Assembly: GCA_902545825.1 (NCBI GenBank)
Contig: CACCHS010000003.1
Span: 1-55,781 of the forward strand
Length of the DNA stretch: 55,781 nucleotides
DNA from: an uncultured Pelagibacteraceae bacterium
Lineage (GTDB): Bacteria; Pseudomonadota; Alphaproteobacteria; Pelagibacterales; Pelagibacteraceae
Direction: 5' to 3'
Below are positions 1 through 9,199 of this stretch, in pieces. A program made the translations under genes and the position numbers. Numbering within the stretch: the stretch's first letter is position 1; each line of letters starts with the position of its first letter. A model generated the notes under the pieces. The model ran no database searches. It saw only the letters and a program-made list of their open reading frames with translations, and had not been told where the DNA came from.

Positions 1-1542
1 TCCACCCTCCCAAATTGGACCTTCTGCCATATAAATATAAGGTTTGTTTAATTCTGGTGGAACGAATAAACCATACTCATAATCACTCAAATTTTTTAAA
101 ATATTCGCAGATAAATTGCTTTTCACATCGCTTATATCATTCGGTGACCAATCAAATTTTGTAATTTGTTCAGGTTTTTTGATCTGTATTTGATATGGAG
201 AAACTATTTCACTGTTAATTTTTGAATTTGGCGCTTTAACATAATTAATATCAAAAATAGGTCTGCCTGTTGATCTTTCCAACATTAATATATTTCCTAC
301 TTTAGTTGCGCTTACAACCGCTTCATAATCTTTATTTTCAATTCTTAATTTTGCTAAGATTGGAGGAAAAGCAACATCTAAATTCCATAAATCGTGAAAT
401 GTTTCTTTAAATCTCCACTTTACTTTTTTTTCAATTAAATCAACTGCTATAATACTGTTGCTGCCTTCGTTAATACCTTGTCTTTTTACACCATATATTT
501 TTGGTCTTGGATTTCCTGTGCCAAAATAAATTATTCCTCTTTTTTCATCTAAAGACATTCCTCCCCAAGGAAGTGCACCCAAATAATTTTTTCTATCAAA
601 TATTTTTATTTCTATTTTTTTTTCACCTGTTTCGGTATCAAAACCGTAGACTACGTTTCTTGAAACAACTATTAAATTATCTTTAAAAATCACTGGTGAA
701 AAAGCTGTCCATGCTTCTACCGAACCATTAATCCCAAAAGAATTTTGGATTTTACCAGATTTTGCTTCAATTTTAAAAATATTTGAACCAATACCAATGT
801 AAAGGTTTTCATTATTATTTAAATCAATCTCAGCAATAAATCCTCTCATACTTGGGTTATGTAACAATTCTTTTTCCCAAAGAACTTGACCATTTTCAGC
901 ACTTAATGCAATTAACCTGAGATCAGCAGATACATAAATAATTTTCCCATTAATATATACTGGTGATGTTTCAACCAATCTTTTCCATTTTGATGGTTTG
1001 CTTTTTACATCTAATGAAACATGCTTCCATGCTAATTGAGGTTTTTTATTGTCATTAATTTCACCAATATTTATTTCATTATAAAATTTTGTACTTGAAT
1101 GATCTTTGTTCTGTCTAAAGTAGTAACTGTATGATTTTGAGTATTCTAAAAAATTTGTATCTGATTTGAATTGTTTATCATTAATAACACCGAGCATTCC
1201 ATTTTTTGCTAAATTTATAACATTCTCGAATAACTCATTTTGTCTAGACTCATAATCATTTGCTTCTCCTAATTCTAAAATATCTTTATCATATCTCCCA
1301 AAATAATGCCTATTAACATCTGATAAGATAGAAAATAATCTCGGCATTTTTTGCAAAATAATACTCTTTGTACTTTTAAGGTAACAAGGTCTTACATTTG
1401 TGTAACCAAAATCTTTATAGCTTTTAATAACCTTATTTAAATTTAAACATTTATTATCGATTACTAAGTAGAATAAGGTCAACAGGAATAAAAGAATTGT
1501 CGAGATAAATATTTTTTTATTATTTTTAAAAAAATCAATCAT
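1..1542 (-). CDS. Membrane-anchored PQQ-type quinoprotein (beta-propeller dehydrogenase-like), C-terminus cut by window edge
   Basis: This reading frame is open from an ATG at 1542 to the left edge (514 codons), so the ORF track missed it. One N-terminal membrane segment (about residues 10-28) is followed by repeated propeller blades. Its motifs YFGTGNPRP, SIIAVDL and HDLWNLDVAFPP match PQQ-dependent glucose/alcohol dehydrogenases, which oxidise substrates in the periplasm and pass electrons to quinone or cytochrome. The single anchor differs from the five-helix anchor of the classical membrane glucose dehydrogenase. Substrate cannot be told, and PQQ binding is inferred from the family. It starts 7 bases after the cinA-like gene stops and is probably co-transcribed with it. 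Confidence 0.8.
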   Translation of the reverse strand, partial: MIDFFKNNKKIFISTILLFLLTLFYLVIDNKCLNLNKVIKSYKDFGYTNVRPCYLKSTKSIILQKMPRLFSILSDVNRHYFGRYDKDILELGEANDYESRQNELFENVINLAKNGMLGVINDKQFKSDTNFLEYSKSYSYYFRQNKDHSSTKFYNEINIGEINDNKKPQLAWKHVSLDVKSKPSKWKRLVETSPVYINGKIIYVSADLRLIALSAENGQVLWEKELLHNPSMRGFIAEIDLNNNENLYIGIGSNIFKIEAKSGKIQNSFGINGSVEAWTAFSPVIFKDNLIVVSRNVVYGFDTETGEKKIEIKIFDRKNYLGALPWGGMSLDEKRGIIYFGTGNPRPKIYGVKRQGINEGSNSIIAVDLIEKKVKWRFKETFHDLWNLDVAFPPILAKLRIENKDYEAVVSATKVGNILMLERSTGRPIFDINYVKAPNSKINSEIVSPYQIQIKKPEQITKFDWSPNDISDVKSNLSANILKNLSDYEYGLFVPPELNKPYIYMAEGPIWEGG

Positions 1543-1549
1543 TAGAAAA

Positions 1550-2296
1550 TTAATTAATAATATCAATTTTTTTATTATTAACAAATTTTAAAATTTCAGA
1601 GTTGCAAATATCAATTTTATTTTGATCTGTACCTCTTAGAACAAGAGATACACCTAATTTTCCAGCCCTAAAAAATGGATAACTTCCAATTTCAACTTCA
1701 GAATTTTTATTTTGTACTTCCGTTAAGGATTTTGCGATTTCACTTTCTACTGTTCTTAAATTTATTGTGTGGCTTAAAATTGGTTCTCCTCCAGTAATTT
1801 TATTCTGTATTCCACCAAGCATAGCTTTAAGAATTGAGGGGACACCCGGTAAACAAAAAACATTTTCAACATAAAAACCCGGCGCTCCACTAGTTGGGTT
1901 TAGTATTAAATTAGCGTCAACTGGCATCCATGCCATTTTTTGTCTTCCTTCATTAAATTCTCCTGGATTGTAATATTTTTCCAATATACTGAAAGCCTCT
2001 TTGTGTGCGCCATACGAGATATTAAAAGCTTCAGAAATTGACTCTGACGTTATGTCATCGTGAGTTGGTCCAATACCTCCTGATGTAAAAACGTATTTAA
2101 ATTTATTTCTAAAAAGGTTGACTGTTTCAATAATCGTAATTTTTTTATCTGGAATTACTCTTACCTCCTCGACTTTAATTCCCAATGAATTAAGCCATGT
2201 TGCAAGTGTACTTGTATTTGTATCTTTTGTTCTGCCTGATAAAATCTCATTACCAATTATTATTATTCCAGCATTTATATCTTTTTTATTTGTCAT
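1550..2296 (-). CDS. CinA-like molybdopterin-binding-domain protein (COG1058)
   Basis: The 248-residue protein carries the MoaB/Mog-like fold of the CinA N-terminal half: GIIIIGNEILSGRTKDTNT near residues 10-28 and SGGIGPTHDDITSES near residues 71-85. The C-terminal PncC amidase half of full CinA is absent, as in many alphaproteobacterial homologues. CinA N-terminal domains are linked to ADP-ribose and NAD by-product clean-up, so a nucleotide-repair role is plausible but is not shown here. The start lies only 22 bases from the divergent sfsA start, so both promoters must overlap coding sequence. Family assignment is firm; function is uncertain. Confidence 0.85.
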   Translation of the reverse strand: MTNKKDINAGIIIIGNEILSGRTKDTNTSTLATWLNSLGIKVEEVRVIPDKKITIIETVNLFRNKFKYVFTSGGIGPTHDDITSESISEAFNISYGAHKEAFSILEKYYNPGEFNEGRQKMAWMPVDANLILNPTSGAPGFYVENVFCLPGVPSILKAMLGGIQNKITGGEPILSHTINLRTVESEIAKSLTEVQNKNSEVEIGSYPFFRAGKLGVSLVLRGTDQNKIDICNSEILKFVNNKKIDIIN

Positions 2297-2318
2297 TTCT
2301 TAATATAAGTAAATTAAT

Positions 2319-3005
2319 ATGAAATTTACCAGTACTTTAATTAAAGGCAAATTAATCAAGCGATATAAAAGATTTTTTGCTGATATAAAAGTAAATAATT
2401 CAACTGTAACAGCACACTGTCCAAATACGGGATCGATGCTAGGATTATTGGATAAAAACAACGAAGCCTGGATTAGTAAAGCAGATGAACCTAATAGAAA
2501 GTTAAAATATACTTTAGAGATGATTAGCTCAAATAAATTATTAATTGGGGTTAATACACATCGTGCTAATCGAATAGTAGAACACGCTTTAAGAAATAGA
2601 TTAATTCAAGAATTTAAATCAATTAAAAATATTAAACCTGAGTTTAAATTTTCTAAAGATACAAGATTTGATTTCCTATGTGATAATAAAATTTTAGAGG
2701 TTAAAAATGTTACTTTTACAAGAGAGAAAAGTTTAGCAGAGTTCCCTGATGCTGTTACTTCAAGAGGAAGTAAACACTTAGTAAAATTGATAGATTCTAT
2801 AAGAAAAAATTATGTACCTTACGTCTTATTTTTAACTCAAATTCAAGGTATAAATAACTTTAGAATAGCTAAAGATATTGATGATAATTACTTTCAAAAT
2901 TATTTAAAAGCTAAAAAAACTGGAGTGAAATTTTTAGCATATAGATGTCATTTAAGTTCTAAAGAAATAAAAATTGAAAAAAAAATTAAAATAATTGATG
3001 AATAA
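2319..3005 (+). CDS. sfsA: SfsA family protein
   Basis: The length (228 residues) and motifs fit SfsA: an N-terminal OB-like part with CPNTGSM near residue 35, then a nuclease-like core with RFDFLCDNKILEVKNVT and the SKHL motif near residue 151. SfsA was named for a sugar-fermentation stimulation effect in E. coli and has been described as DNA-binding. The core resembles PD-(D/E)xK nucleases, but activity is not settled. The stop overlaps the map start, so the two are translationally coupled and open the plus-strand run that leads into the purine genes. Confidence 0.92.
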   Translation: MKFTSTLIKGKLIKRYKRFFADIKVNNSTVTAHCPNTGSMLGLLDKNNEAWISKADEPNRKLKYTLEMISSNKLLIGVNTHRANRIVEHALRNRLIQEFKSIKNIKPEFKFSKDTRFDFLCDNKILEVKNVTFTREKSLAEFPDAVTSRGSKHLVKLIDSIRKNYVPYVLFLTQIQGINNFRIAKDIDDNYFQNYLKAKKTGVKFLAYRCHLSSKEIKIEKKIKIIDE

Positions 3006-3771
3006 TTATTCTGAAAAATTTGAAAAAATGAGAGTTGCTGGAAAGCTAGCTGCTGAATGTTTAGATATGATTACAGATCATATTAAACCAGGCATAACTA
3101 CAAATAAAATTGATAATTTATGTTACGAGTTTATAAGAGACAATGGAGGATACTCTGCCCCTCTATATTATAGAGGATTTGAAAAATCTTTGTGTACATC
3201 ATTAAATCACGTTATCTGCCATGGTATTCCTTCAGATAGAGAGCTTGAAGAAAACGATATCTTAAATATTGATGTTACAACGATAGTAGATGGTTATCAT
3301 GGGGATACTAGCAGGATGTTTACTGTTGGTGAAATTTCTATAAAAGCAAAAAATTTAATTGATGCCACTTATAACTCACTAATGAATGCAACAAAAATTC
3401 TTAAGCCAGGTATAAAATTAGGAGACATTGGATACGAAATCCAGTCCTATGTTGAGGCTAAAGGCTTTAGTGTTGTGAGAGATTTTTGTGGACACGGAAT
3501 TAGTAATATATTTCACGAACCACCAAATGTTCTGCATTATGGAAAAAAAAATACTGGAAATGAATTACAACCTGGAATGACTTTTACAATTGAGCCTATG
3601 ATAAATTCAGGAAAATATGATGCCAAAGTTCTTAAAGACGGATGGACAGCTGTTACAAAAGATAAATCTTTATCTGCACAATTTGAGCATACAGTAGGAA
3701 TAACCGAAAATGGTTATGAAATTTTCACAGAATCTGTTAAAGGTTATAAAAAGCCCCCATATAATAAATGA
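2998..3771 (+). CDS. map: Methionine aminopeptidase, type I
   Basis: Removes the initiator methionine from nascent proteins. The metal-ligand motifs of the pita-bread fold are all present: NIDVTTIVDGYHGDTSRMF (two Asp), HGISNIFHEPPNV (His), FTIEPM (Glu) and FEHTVGI (Glu). At about 257 residues it has the usual type I length without an N-terminal extension. The ORF track starts at a TTG at 2995, but the ATG at 2998 is the more likely start. No clear Shine-Dalgarno is visible, so translation probably couples to sfsA, whose stop it overlaps. The 3' end overlaps purB by ATGA. Confidence 0.95.
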   Translation: MNNYSEKFEKMRVAGKLAAECLDMITDHIKPGITTNKIDNLCYEFIRDNGGYSAPLYYRGFEKSLCTSLNHVICHGIPSDRELEENDILNIDVTTIVDGYHGDTSRMFTVGEISIKAKNLIDATYNSLMNATKILKPGIKLGDIGYEIQSYVEAKGFSVVRDFCGHGISNIFHEPPNVLHYGKKNTGNELQPGMTFTIEPMINSGKYDAKVLKDGWTAVTKDKSLSAQFEHTVGITENGYEIFTESVKGYKKPPYNK

Positions 3772-5060
3772 TATCAAGATATTCAAGAAAAGAGTTAGTA
3801 AATATTTGGTCTGAGGAAAACAAATATAAAATTTGGTTAGATGTTGAAATTGCTGCGGCGCAGGCAATGGAAAAACATAAAATAATTCCTAAAGGTGTTT
3901 CATCAGTTGTTAAAAGAAAAGGAAAAATTAATGTTAAAAGGATTCATCAAATTGAATCAAAGGTCAAACATGATGTAATCGCATTTTTGACATCAATTAC
4001 AGAAAAGGCTGGTTACAATGCTCGATACTTGCATCAAGGTATGACTTCGTCTGATGTATTAGATACTAGTTTCAACATTCAATTAGTTCAATCTGGAAAA
4101 ATATTATTAAGTGATATTGATAGAATTTTATCTGTCCTTAAAAAAAAAGCGCTTAAATACAAATTTACTCCATGCATAGGGAGAAGTCACGGTATACATG
4201 CTGAACCGATTACTTTTGGTTTGAAGTTAGCTTCTTATTATGAGGAGTTCAAAAGAAATAAAAAACGTCTACAAAGCGCAATTCATGAAGTCTCTACATG
4301 TGCAATCTCAGGTGCTGTTGGAACATTTGCCAATATTGATCCTAGGGTTGAGGTTTATGTCTCCAAAAAACTAAAACTAAGACCTGAACCAATTTCAACA
4401 CAAGTTATTCCAAGGGATCGACATGCATATTATTTTTCGATACTAGGTATAATTGCTGGATCTATTGAGAGAATTGCTACCGAAATAAGACATTTACAAA
4501 GATCTGAAGTTTACGAACTGCAAGAATATTTTTCAAAAGATCAAAAAGGTTCTTCTGCTATGCCTCATAAAAAAAATCCAATCTTGAGCGAAAATTTAAC
4601 TGGTCTTGCAAGAATAGTTCGTAGTCATGTAACTCCTGCACTAGAAAATATTGCGCTTTGGCATGAAAGAGACATCTCTCACTCAAGTGTTGAAAGAAGC
4701 ATTGGTCCAGACTCAAATATAACTCTGGATTTTGCATTAGTTAGATTGGCAAATCTTTTGGGCAATATGATTGTGTATCCAAAAAAAATGATAAAAAATT
4801 TAAATTTGACAAATGGTGTTGTTTTTTCACAAGAAGTAATGCTTGAACTTACAAAGGTTGGTTTTACAAGAGAAAAAGCTTATAGCATGGTTCAAAAGCA
4901 TGCAAAAATAAGTATCTCTAAGAATATAAACTTAATTGATTTATTGAAAAAAGATAGATTAATTTACTCAAAAATATCAAATAAAAAAATGGATAGTATT
5001 TTTAAATATTCAAAACATCTGAAAAATATAAACTATATTTTTAAAAGAGTTTTTAAATAA
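3768..5060 (+). CDS. purB: Adenylosuccinate lyase
   Basis: Catalyses two fumarate-releasing steps in purine synthesis: SAICAR to AICAR and adenylosuccinate to AMP. The superfamily signature GSSAMPHKKNP is present near residues 263-273, and HQGMTSSDVLDT near residue 90 is the conserved substrate-binding segment. The 430-residue length is normal. It overlaps map by 4 bases and shares its last base with the purC start, so it heads a tight purine block. Grouping purB directly with purCSQL fits alphaproteobacterial order. Confidence 0.96.
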   Translation: MISRYSRKELVNIWSEENKYKIWLDVEIAAAQAMEKHKIIPKGVSSVVKRKGKINVKRIHQIESKVKHDVIAFLTSITEKAGYNARYLHQGMTSSDVLDTSFNIQLVQSGKILLSDIDRILSVLKKKALKYKFTPCIGRSHGIHAEPITFGLKLASYYEEFKRNKKRLQSAIHEVSTCAISGAVGTFANIDPRVEVYVSKKLKLRPEPISTQVIPRDRHAYYFSILGIIAGSIERIATEIRHLQRSEVYELQEYFSKDQKGSSAMPHKKNPILSENLTGLARIVRSHVTPALENIALWHERDISHSSVERSIGPDSNITLDFALVRLANLLGNMIVYPKKMIKNLNLTNGVVFSQEVMLELTKVGFTREKAYSMVQKHAKISISKNINLIDLLKKDRLIYSKISNKKMDSIFKYSKHLKNINYIFKRVFK

Positions 5061-5842
5061 TGAAAAAAGGTAAAAAATTATATGAAGGAAAAGCTAAAAT
5101 AATTTATGCCTGTGCTGAAAAAAATTTAGTCATTCAACATTTTAAAGATGATGCAACAGCATTTAATAATCAGAAAAAATCTGTCATTGAAGGCAAAGGT
5201 ATTTTGAATAATAGAATTTCTGAGCATATACTCACTTGCTTAAGTCAAGCTGGTATTAAAAATCATTTGGTTAAACGTATCAATATGAGAGAACAATTGA
5301 TTAAATACGTAAGTATAATTCCAATAGAGTTTATAGTAAGAAATATTGCAACAGGTTCACTGACTAAGAGGCTTGGGATCGAGGAAGGGACCGTTTTAGA
5401 TAACCCCTTAATAGAGTATTGTTTAAAAGATGATAAATTGGGTGATCCACTGATATCAAAGGAACATATTTTAACTTTCAAGTGGGCCACCAAAAAAGAA
5501 ATTGAAAAAATTGATAAGCAATTAAATAGAATTAATGATTTTCTTGTTGGAATGTTTAGAGGAGTGGGAATTAAGTTGGTAGATTTTAAAGTTGAATTTG
5601 GAAGATTAAAAAATAGTAATGAAGTTATTTTGGCAGACGAAATAAGTCCTGATACATGTAGGCTCTGGGATATGAATACCGATAAAAAATTAGATAAAGA
5701 TAGATTTAGAAATAATTTAGGTAATTTAGTTGAAGCTTATCAAGATGTGGCAAGAAGACTTGGTATTCTTCATGAGCAATCAAATATAAGACCAATAAAG
5801 TTTCCAAGACCAAAAGCTGTAAAACTAAAAAAAAATAAATGA
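5060..5842 (+). CDS. purC: Phosphoribosylaminoimidazole-succinocarboxamide synthase
   Basis: SAICAR synthetase joins aspartate to CAIR using ATP in purine synthesis. Visible family motifs are the N-terminal KLYEGKAKIIYA, the IPIEFIVRNIATGS segment near residues 86-99, and LADEISPDTCRLWD near residues 191-204, the SAICAR synthetase signature. The 260-residue length is usual for the bacterial single-domain enzyme. The start overlaps the purB stop and the end overlaps purS by ATGA, so coupled translation is likely. Confidence 0.96.
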   Translation: MKKGKKLYEGKAKIIYACAEKNLVIQHFKDDATAFNNQKKSVIEGKGILNNRISEHILTCLSQAGIKNHLVKRINMREQLIKYVSIIPIEFIVRNIATGSLTKRLGIEEGTVLDNPLIEYCLKDDKLGDPLISKEHILTFKWATKKEIEKIDKQLNRINDFLVGMFRGVGIKLVDFKVEFGRLKNSNEVILADEISPDTCRLWDMNTDKKLDKDRFRNNLGNLVEAYQDVARRLGILHEQSNIRPIKFPRPKAVKLKKNK

Positions 5843-6072
5843 AAATTAAAGTCGTTGTAACTTTAAAAAATGGAGTTTTAGACCCTCAAGGTAAAGCGAT
5901 ACAACAAACCCTCAATGGTATGGGATATTCAAATGTTCAAGGTGTAAGACAGGGAAAATTCTTTGATTTAGAAATTGCAGAAAATGATGAGGCTAAAGCT
6001 AAAGCTGTAGCTGAAGAAATGTGCAAAAAATTATTAGCAAACCTAGTAATCGAGGATTTTAAAATTTTATAA
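5839..6072 (+). CDS. purS: Phosphoribosylformylglycinamidine synthase subunit PurS
   Basis: The 77-residue PurS is the small dimeric bridge between PurL and PurQ in the three-part FGAM synthase. It contains the classic start MKIKVVVTLKNGVLDPQGKA and the VRQGKFFDLEI strand. Its presence agrees with the short form of PurL encoded two genes later. It sits between purC (4-base overlap) and purQ (6-base gap). Confidence 0.96.
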   Translation: MKIKVVVTLKNGVLDPQGKAIQQTLNGMGYSNVQGVRQGKFFDLEIAENDEAKAKAVAEEMCKKLLANLVIEDFKIL

Positions 6073-6078
6073 ATAGTA

Positions 6079-6765
6079 ATGAAATCTTCAGTAATTATAT
6101 TTCCTGGCTCTAATTGTGATAGAGACATGGATGTAGCCCTAAAAAAATTTGGTTTTAAAAATACGATGGTATGGCACAACGATGATAAACTTCCAAAAAG
6201 CGATTTAATAGTTCTTCCAGGAGGCTTTTCATATGGTGATTATTTAAGGTGCGGGAGCATAGCTGGTAAAAGTAAAATTATTAATTCTGTCATTGATTTT
6301 GCAAAAACAGGTGGATTAGTTTTGGGAATTTGTAATGGCTTTCAAATATTAACTGAAACTGGACTATTGCCTGGTGTCCTTCTACAAAATAAGAATATTG
6401 AGTTTATTTGTAAAAATGTATTCGTTAAAATAAATGATAAGAATAATAAATATTTCAATAAAATTAATAAAGAAATTCTTGAACTTCATATCGCTCACAA
6501 TGAAGGAAACTACTTTTGTTCAGACGATGAGTTAAAGGAAATTGAAAATAATAATCAAATTGCTGCTTACTATTGTGATGAAAAAGGTAATTGTGATAAC
6601 GACTCAAATCCAAATGGAGCGCTTAAAAATATAGCGGGAATATTAAATAAAGAAAAAAATATTTTAGGAATGATGCCTCATCCTGAAAGAATGATTGATA
6701 AATATCTTTCTGGTGAAGATGGGTCAATTTTTTTTAAAAACTTACTTAAAAATTTAAAGATATGA
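6079..6765 (+). CDS. purQ: Phosphoribosylformylglycinamidine synthase, glutaminase subunit PurQ
   Basis: Class I glutamine amidotransferase that releases ammonia for PurL. The catalytic Cys lies in GICNGFQILTETGLLPG, and the His/Glu pair lies in MMPHPERM near the C-terminus. The N-terminal IIFPGSNCDRDMD and GGFSYGDYLRCG motifs are typical of PurQ. At 228 residues the length is normal. The stop overlaps the purL ATG (ATGA), which suits equal production of the two subunits. Confidence 0.97.
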   Translation: MKSSVIIFPGSNCDRDMDVALKKFGFKNTMVWHNDDKLPKSDLIVLPGGFSYGDYLRCGSIAGKSKIINSVIDFAKTGGLVLGICNGFQILTETGLLPGVLLQNKNIEFICKNVFVKINDKNNKYFNKINKEILELHIAHNEGNYFCSDDELKEIENNNQIAAYYCDEKGNCDNDSNPNGALKNIAGILNKEKNILGMMPHPERMIDKYLSGEDGSIFFKNLLKNLKI

Positions 6766-8954
6766 CTGTTAACGAAAAAGTTGCAATCGATCACGGATTA
6801 AAAAAGGATGAATACAAAAAAATTTGCGATCTTCTTAAAAGAACACCAAACATAACTGAATTAGCAATCTTTTCAGCAATGTGGAATGAACATTGTTCAT
6901 ACAAATCATCAAGAAAACATCTTAAAAACTTACATACAAAAGGAAAAAAAGTTATTCAAGGGCCAGGTGAAAACGCTGGTGTAATAGATATTGGTGATGA
7001 TGATGCAATAGTATTTAAGATAGAAAGTCATAATCATCCATCATTTATTGAACCATATCAAGGTGCTGCTACAGGTGTTGGAGGTATTATGAGAGATGTT
7101 TTCACTATGGGAGCAAGACCTATTGCAAATCTAAATTCAATCCATTTTGGCTCACCTCAACACAAAAAAACAAAAAATTTACTGAGAGGAGTTGTAAAAG
7201 GTATTGGTGGCTATGGTAATTGTATAGGGGTACCAACAATTGCTGGCCAAACGAATTTTGATGATTCGTATAACGGAAATATTTTAGTAAATGCAATGAC
7301 TCTTGGTCTTGTAAATAAAAAAAAAATTTTTTACTCAAAAGCAGCAGGAATTAATAAACCAGTTATTTATGTTGGATCAAAAACTGGAAGAGACGGTATA
7401 CACGGTGCAAGTATGGCATCTGCAGTTTTTGATGACAAAATAGAGGAAAAAAAACCAACTGTTCAAGTTGGTGATCCCTTTACTGAAAAACTTTTATTGG
7501 AAGCATGTCTTGAATTGATGGCAGACGACTCGATAATTTCAATTCAAGACATGGGTGCAGCTGGATTGACATCCTCAAGCGTAGAAATGGCATCAAAAGG
7601 AAAACTTGGTATAGAACTAAACTTAAATAAGGTTCCATGCAGAGAAGAAAAGATGAGTCCATATGAAATCATGTTATCAGAAAGTCAAGAAAGAATGCTT
7701 ATAGTTTTGGAAAGTGGTAAAGAAGAAAAGGCTAAAAAAATTTTTGATAAGTGGGACCTTGATTTTGCAATTATAGGAAAAACTACAAACTCAAAAAAAA
7801 TTGAATTATATTTTGATGAGGAAAAAGTCTGTGACATACCTATAGACTTTTTAGCTGAAAATGCTCCTGTATATGATAGAAAGTGGAAAAAAATTAAACT
7901 CCCTCAAAGTATTAAATTTAAAAAACAAGAGTTTAAATCTTTAAAGATTGAAAATTGTTTGAAAAAATTATTATCACATCAAAATATATGTGACAAACAA
8001 TGGATTTGGGATCAATATGATCATACAGTAATGGGAGATACTATTCAAAAACCAGGGGGAGACTCCGGCGTTGTAAGAATTCATGGAACGTCTAAGGCAG
8101 TAGCCGCATCCGTAGACTCATCAGCTTTATATTGTTTTGCCCACCCTTTATCTGGAGGAAAACAGATTGTATGTGAAAGTTGGAGAAATTTAATTTCTGT
8201 CGGTGCAGAGCCAATCGCAATTACAAATTGTTTAAATTTTGGAAATCCAGAAAAAGAAAAAAATATGGGAGAATTTGTTGAGTGTGTTCAGGGCATATCT
8301 GAAGCTTGTAAATATTTGGATTTCCCAGTTGTTTCTGGAAATGTGTCTTTTTATAATGAAACCAAAGATAAAGGCATTAAACCAACACCATCTATTGGAG
8401 GAGTGGGTATTATAAAAGATTATAAGAATATGATTTCAATGGATTTAAAAAATAGCGGAAACATAGTTTTGGTAATTGGAAAAACTATTGGACATTTAGA
8501 ACAAAGTATATTCGCAAGGGAAATTTTGTCTGAAAAAAAAGGACCCCCACCCGAAGTAAATCTATTTAATGAAAAAAATAACGGTTTAACAGTCTTAAAA
8601 ATGATGAATGAGAAACTAGTAGAGTCATGTCATGATATTTCATTAGGAGGAATATTAGTTGCAATTTCTAAAATGTGTATAAAAAGTAAAAAAGGTTTTA
8701 AGCTTAACCAGCTTAAAGGTTTGGTTAATAAATTTGAGTATTTTTTTGGAGAAGACCAGGCCAGGTATTTAATAGAGATTCGTAAAGAAAATTTATCAAA
8801 GGCAGACAAAATTTTAAAAGGTAATTCTGTGCATTATGATGAGTTAGGATCCGTAATTGATAAGAATATTGAATTTTCTGATGAGATTAAATTGTCAATT
8901 GACGATTTAGAAAAGAGCTATAAAAACTGGCTAAGAAAGTATATGGTAAATTAA
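6762..8954 (+). CDS. purL: Phosphoribosylformylglycinamidine synthase subunit PurL (short form)
   Basis: Synthetase subunit that converts FGAR, ATP and ammonia to FGAM. The 730-residue length is that of the small PurL working with PurS and PurQ, not the 1,300-residue fused form. Motifs include MWNEHCSYKSS near residue 42, ESHNHPSFIEPYQGAATGVGG near residue 88, and PGGDSGVVRI in the second half, showing the two PurM-like repeats. It completes the purB-C-S-Q-L block; its last base is shared with the bolA start. Confidence 0.97.
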   Translation: MTVNEKVAIDHGLKKDEYKKICDLLKRTPNITELAIFSAMWNEHCSYKSSRKHLKNLHTKGKKVIQGPGENAGVIDIGDDDAIVFKIESHNHPSFIEPYQGAATGVGGIMRDVFTMGARPIANLNSIHFGSPQHKKTKNLLRGVVKGIGGYGNCIGVPTIAGQTNFDDSYNGNILVNAMTLGLVNKKKIFYSKAAGINKPVIYVGSKTGRDGIHGASMASAVFDDKIEEKKPTVQVGDPFTEKLLLEACLELMADDSIISIQDMGAAGLTSSSVEMASKGKLGIELNLNKVPCREEKMSPYEIMLSESQERMLIVLESGKEEKAKKIFDKWDLDFAIIGKTTNSKKIELYFDEEKVCDIPIDFLAENAPVYDRKWKKIKLPQSIKFKKQEFKSLKIENCLKKLLSHQNICDKQWIWDQYDHTVMGDTIQKPGGDSGVVRIHGTSKAVAASVDSSALYCFAHPLSGGKQIVCESWRNLISVGAEPIAITNCLNFGNPEKEKNMGEFVECVQGISEACKYLDFPVVSGNVSFYNETKDKGIKPTPSIGGVGIIKDYKNMISMDLKNSGNIVLVIGKTIGHLEQSIFAREILSEKKGPPPEVNLFNEKNNGLTVLKMMNEKLVESCHDISLGGILVAISKMCIKSKKGFKLNQLKGLVNKFEYFFGEDQARYLIEIRKENLSKADKILKGNSVHYDELGSVIDKNIEFSDEIKLSIDDLEKSYKNWLRKYMVN

Positions 8955-9199
8955 TGGCAATGCAGTTAAAAGAAATTGAAGTTTTAATAAAAGAATCTTT
9001 TCCTGATGCAATCATAGAAATTCAAGATCTAGCTGGTGATGGTAACCATTACTCAGCAACTGTAATTTCGTCAAAATTTGTAGGAAAAACTAAAATTCAA
9101 CAACATAAAATGGTATATGACTCATTAAGAGGTAAAATGGGTAATGAGTTACATGCTCTAGCTTTAAAAACTAAGGAGAAAGATGGATCAGCAAGTTAA
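8954..9199 (+). CDS. BolA/IbaG family protein
   Basis: An 81-residue BolA-like protein with the helix-turn fold motifs LAGDGNHYSATVIS and a conserved C-terminal part GNELHALALKTKEK. BolA proteins pair with CGFS monothiol glutaredoxins and share a [2Fe-2S] cluster, acting in iron-sulfur trafficking or iron sensing. The next gene, overlapping by 17 bases, is exactly such a glutaredoxin, which supports the partnership. The His of NELHA is a likely cluster ligand from family knowledge. The gene is physically tied to purL and probably shares its transcript. Confidence 0.9.
   Translation: MAMQLKEIEVLIKESFPDAIIEIQDLAGDGNHYSATVISSKFVGKTKIQQHKMVYDSLRGKMGNELHALALKTKEKDGSAS

Noticed and set aside
501-686. 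61-residue plus-strand ORF
   Set aside because: It lies antisense within the quinoprotein gene and has a Phe/Leu-rich shadow composition.
7120-7662. Minus-strand ORFs of 72 and 60 residues inside purL
   Set aside because: They are antisense to strongly conserved purL motifs, with no Shine-Dalgarno and no recognisable protein.
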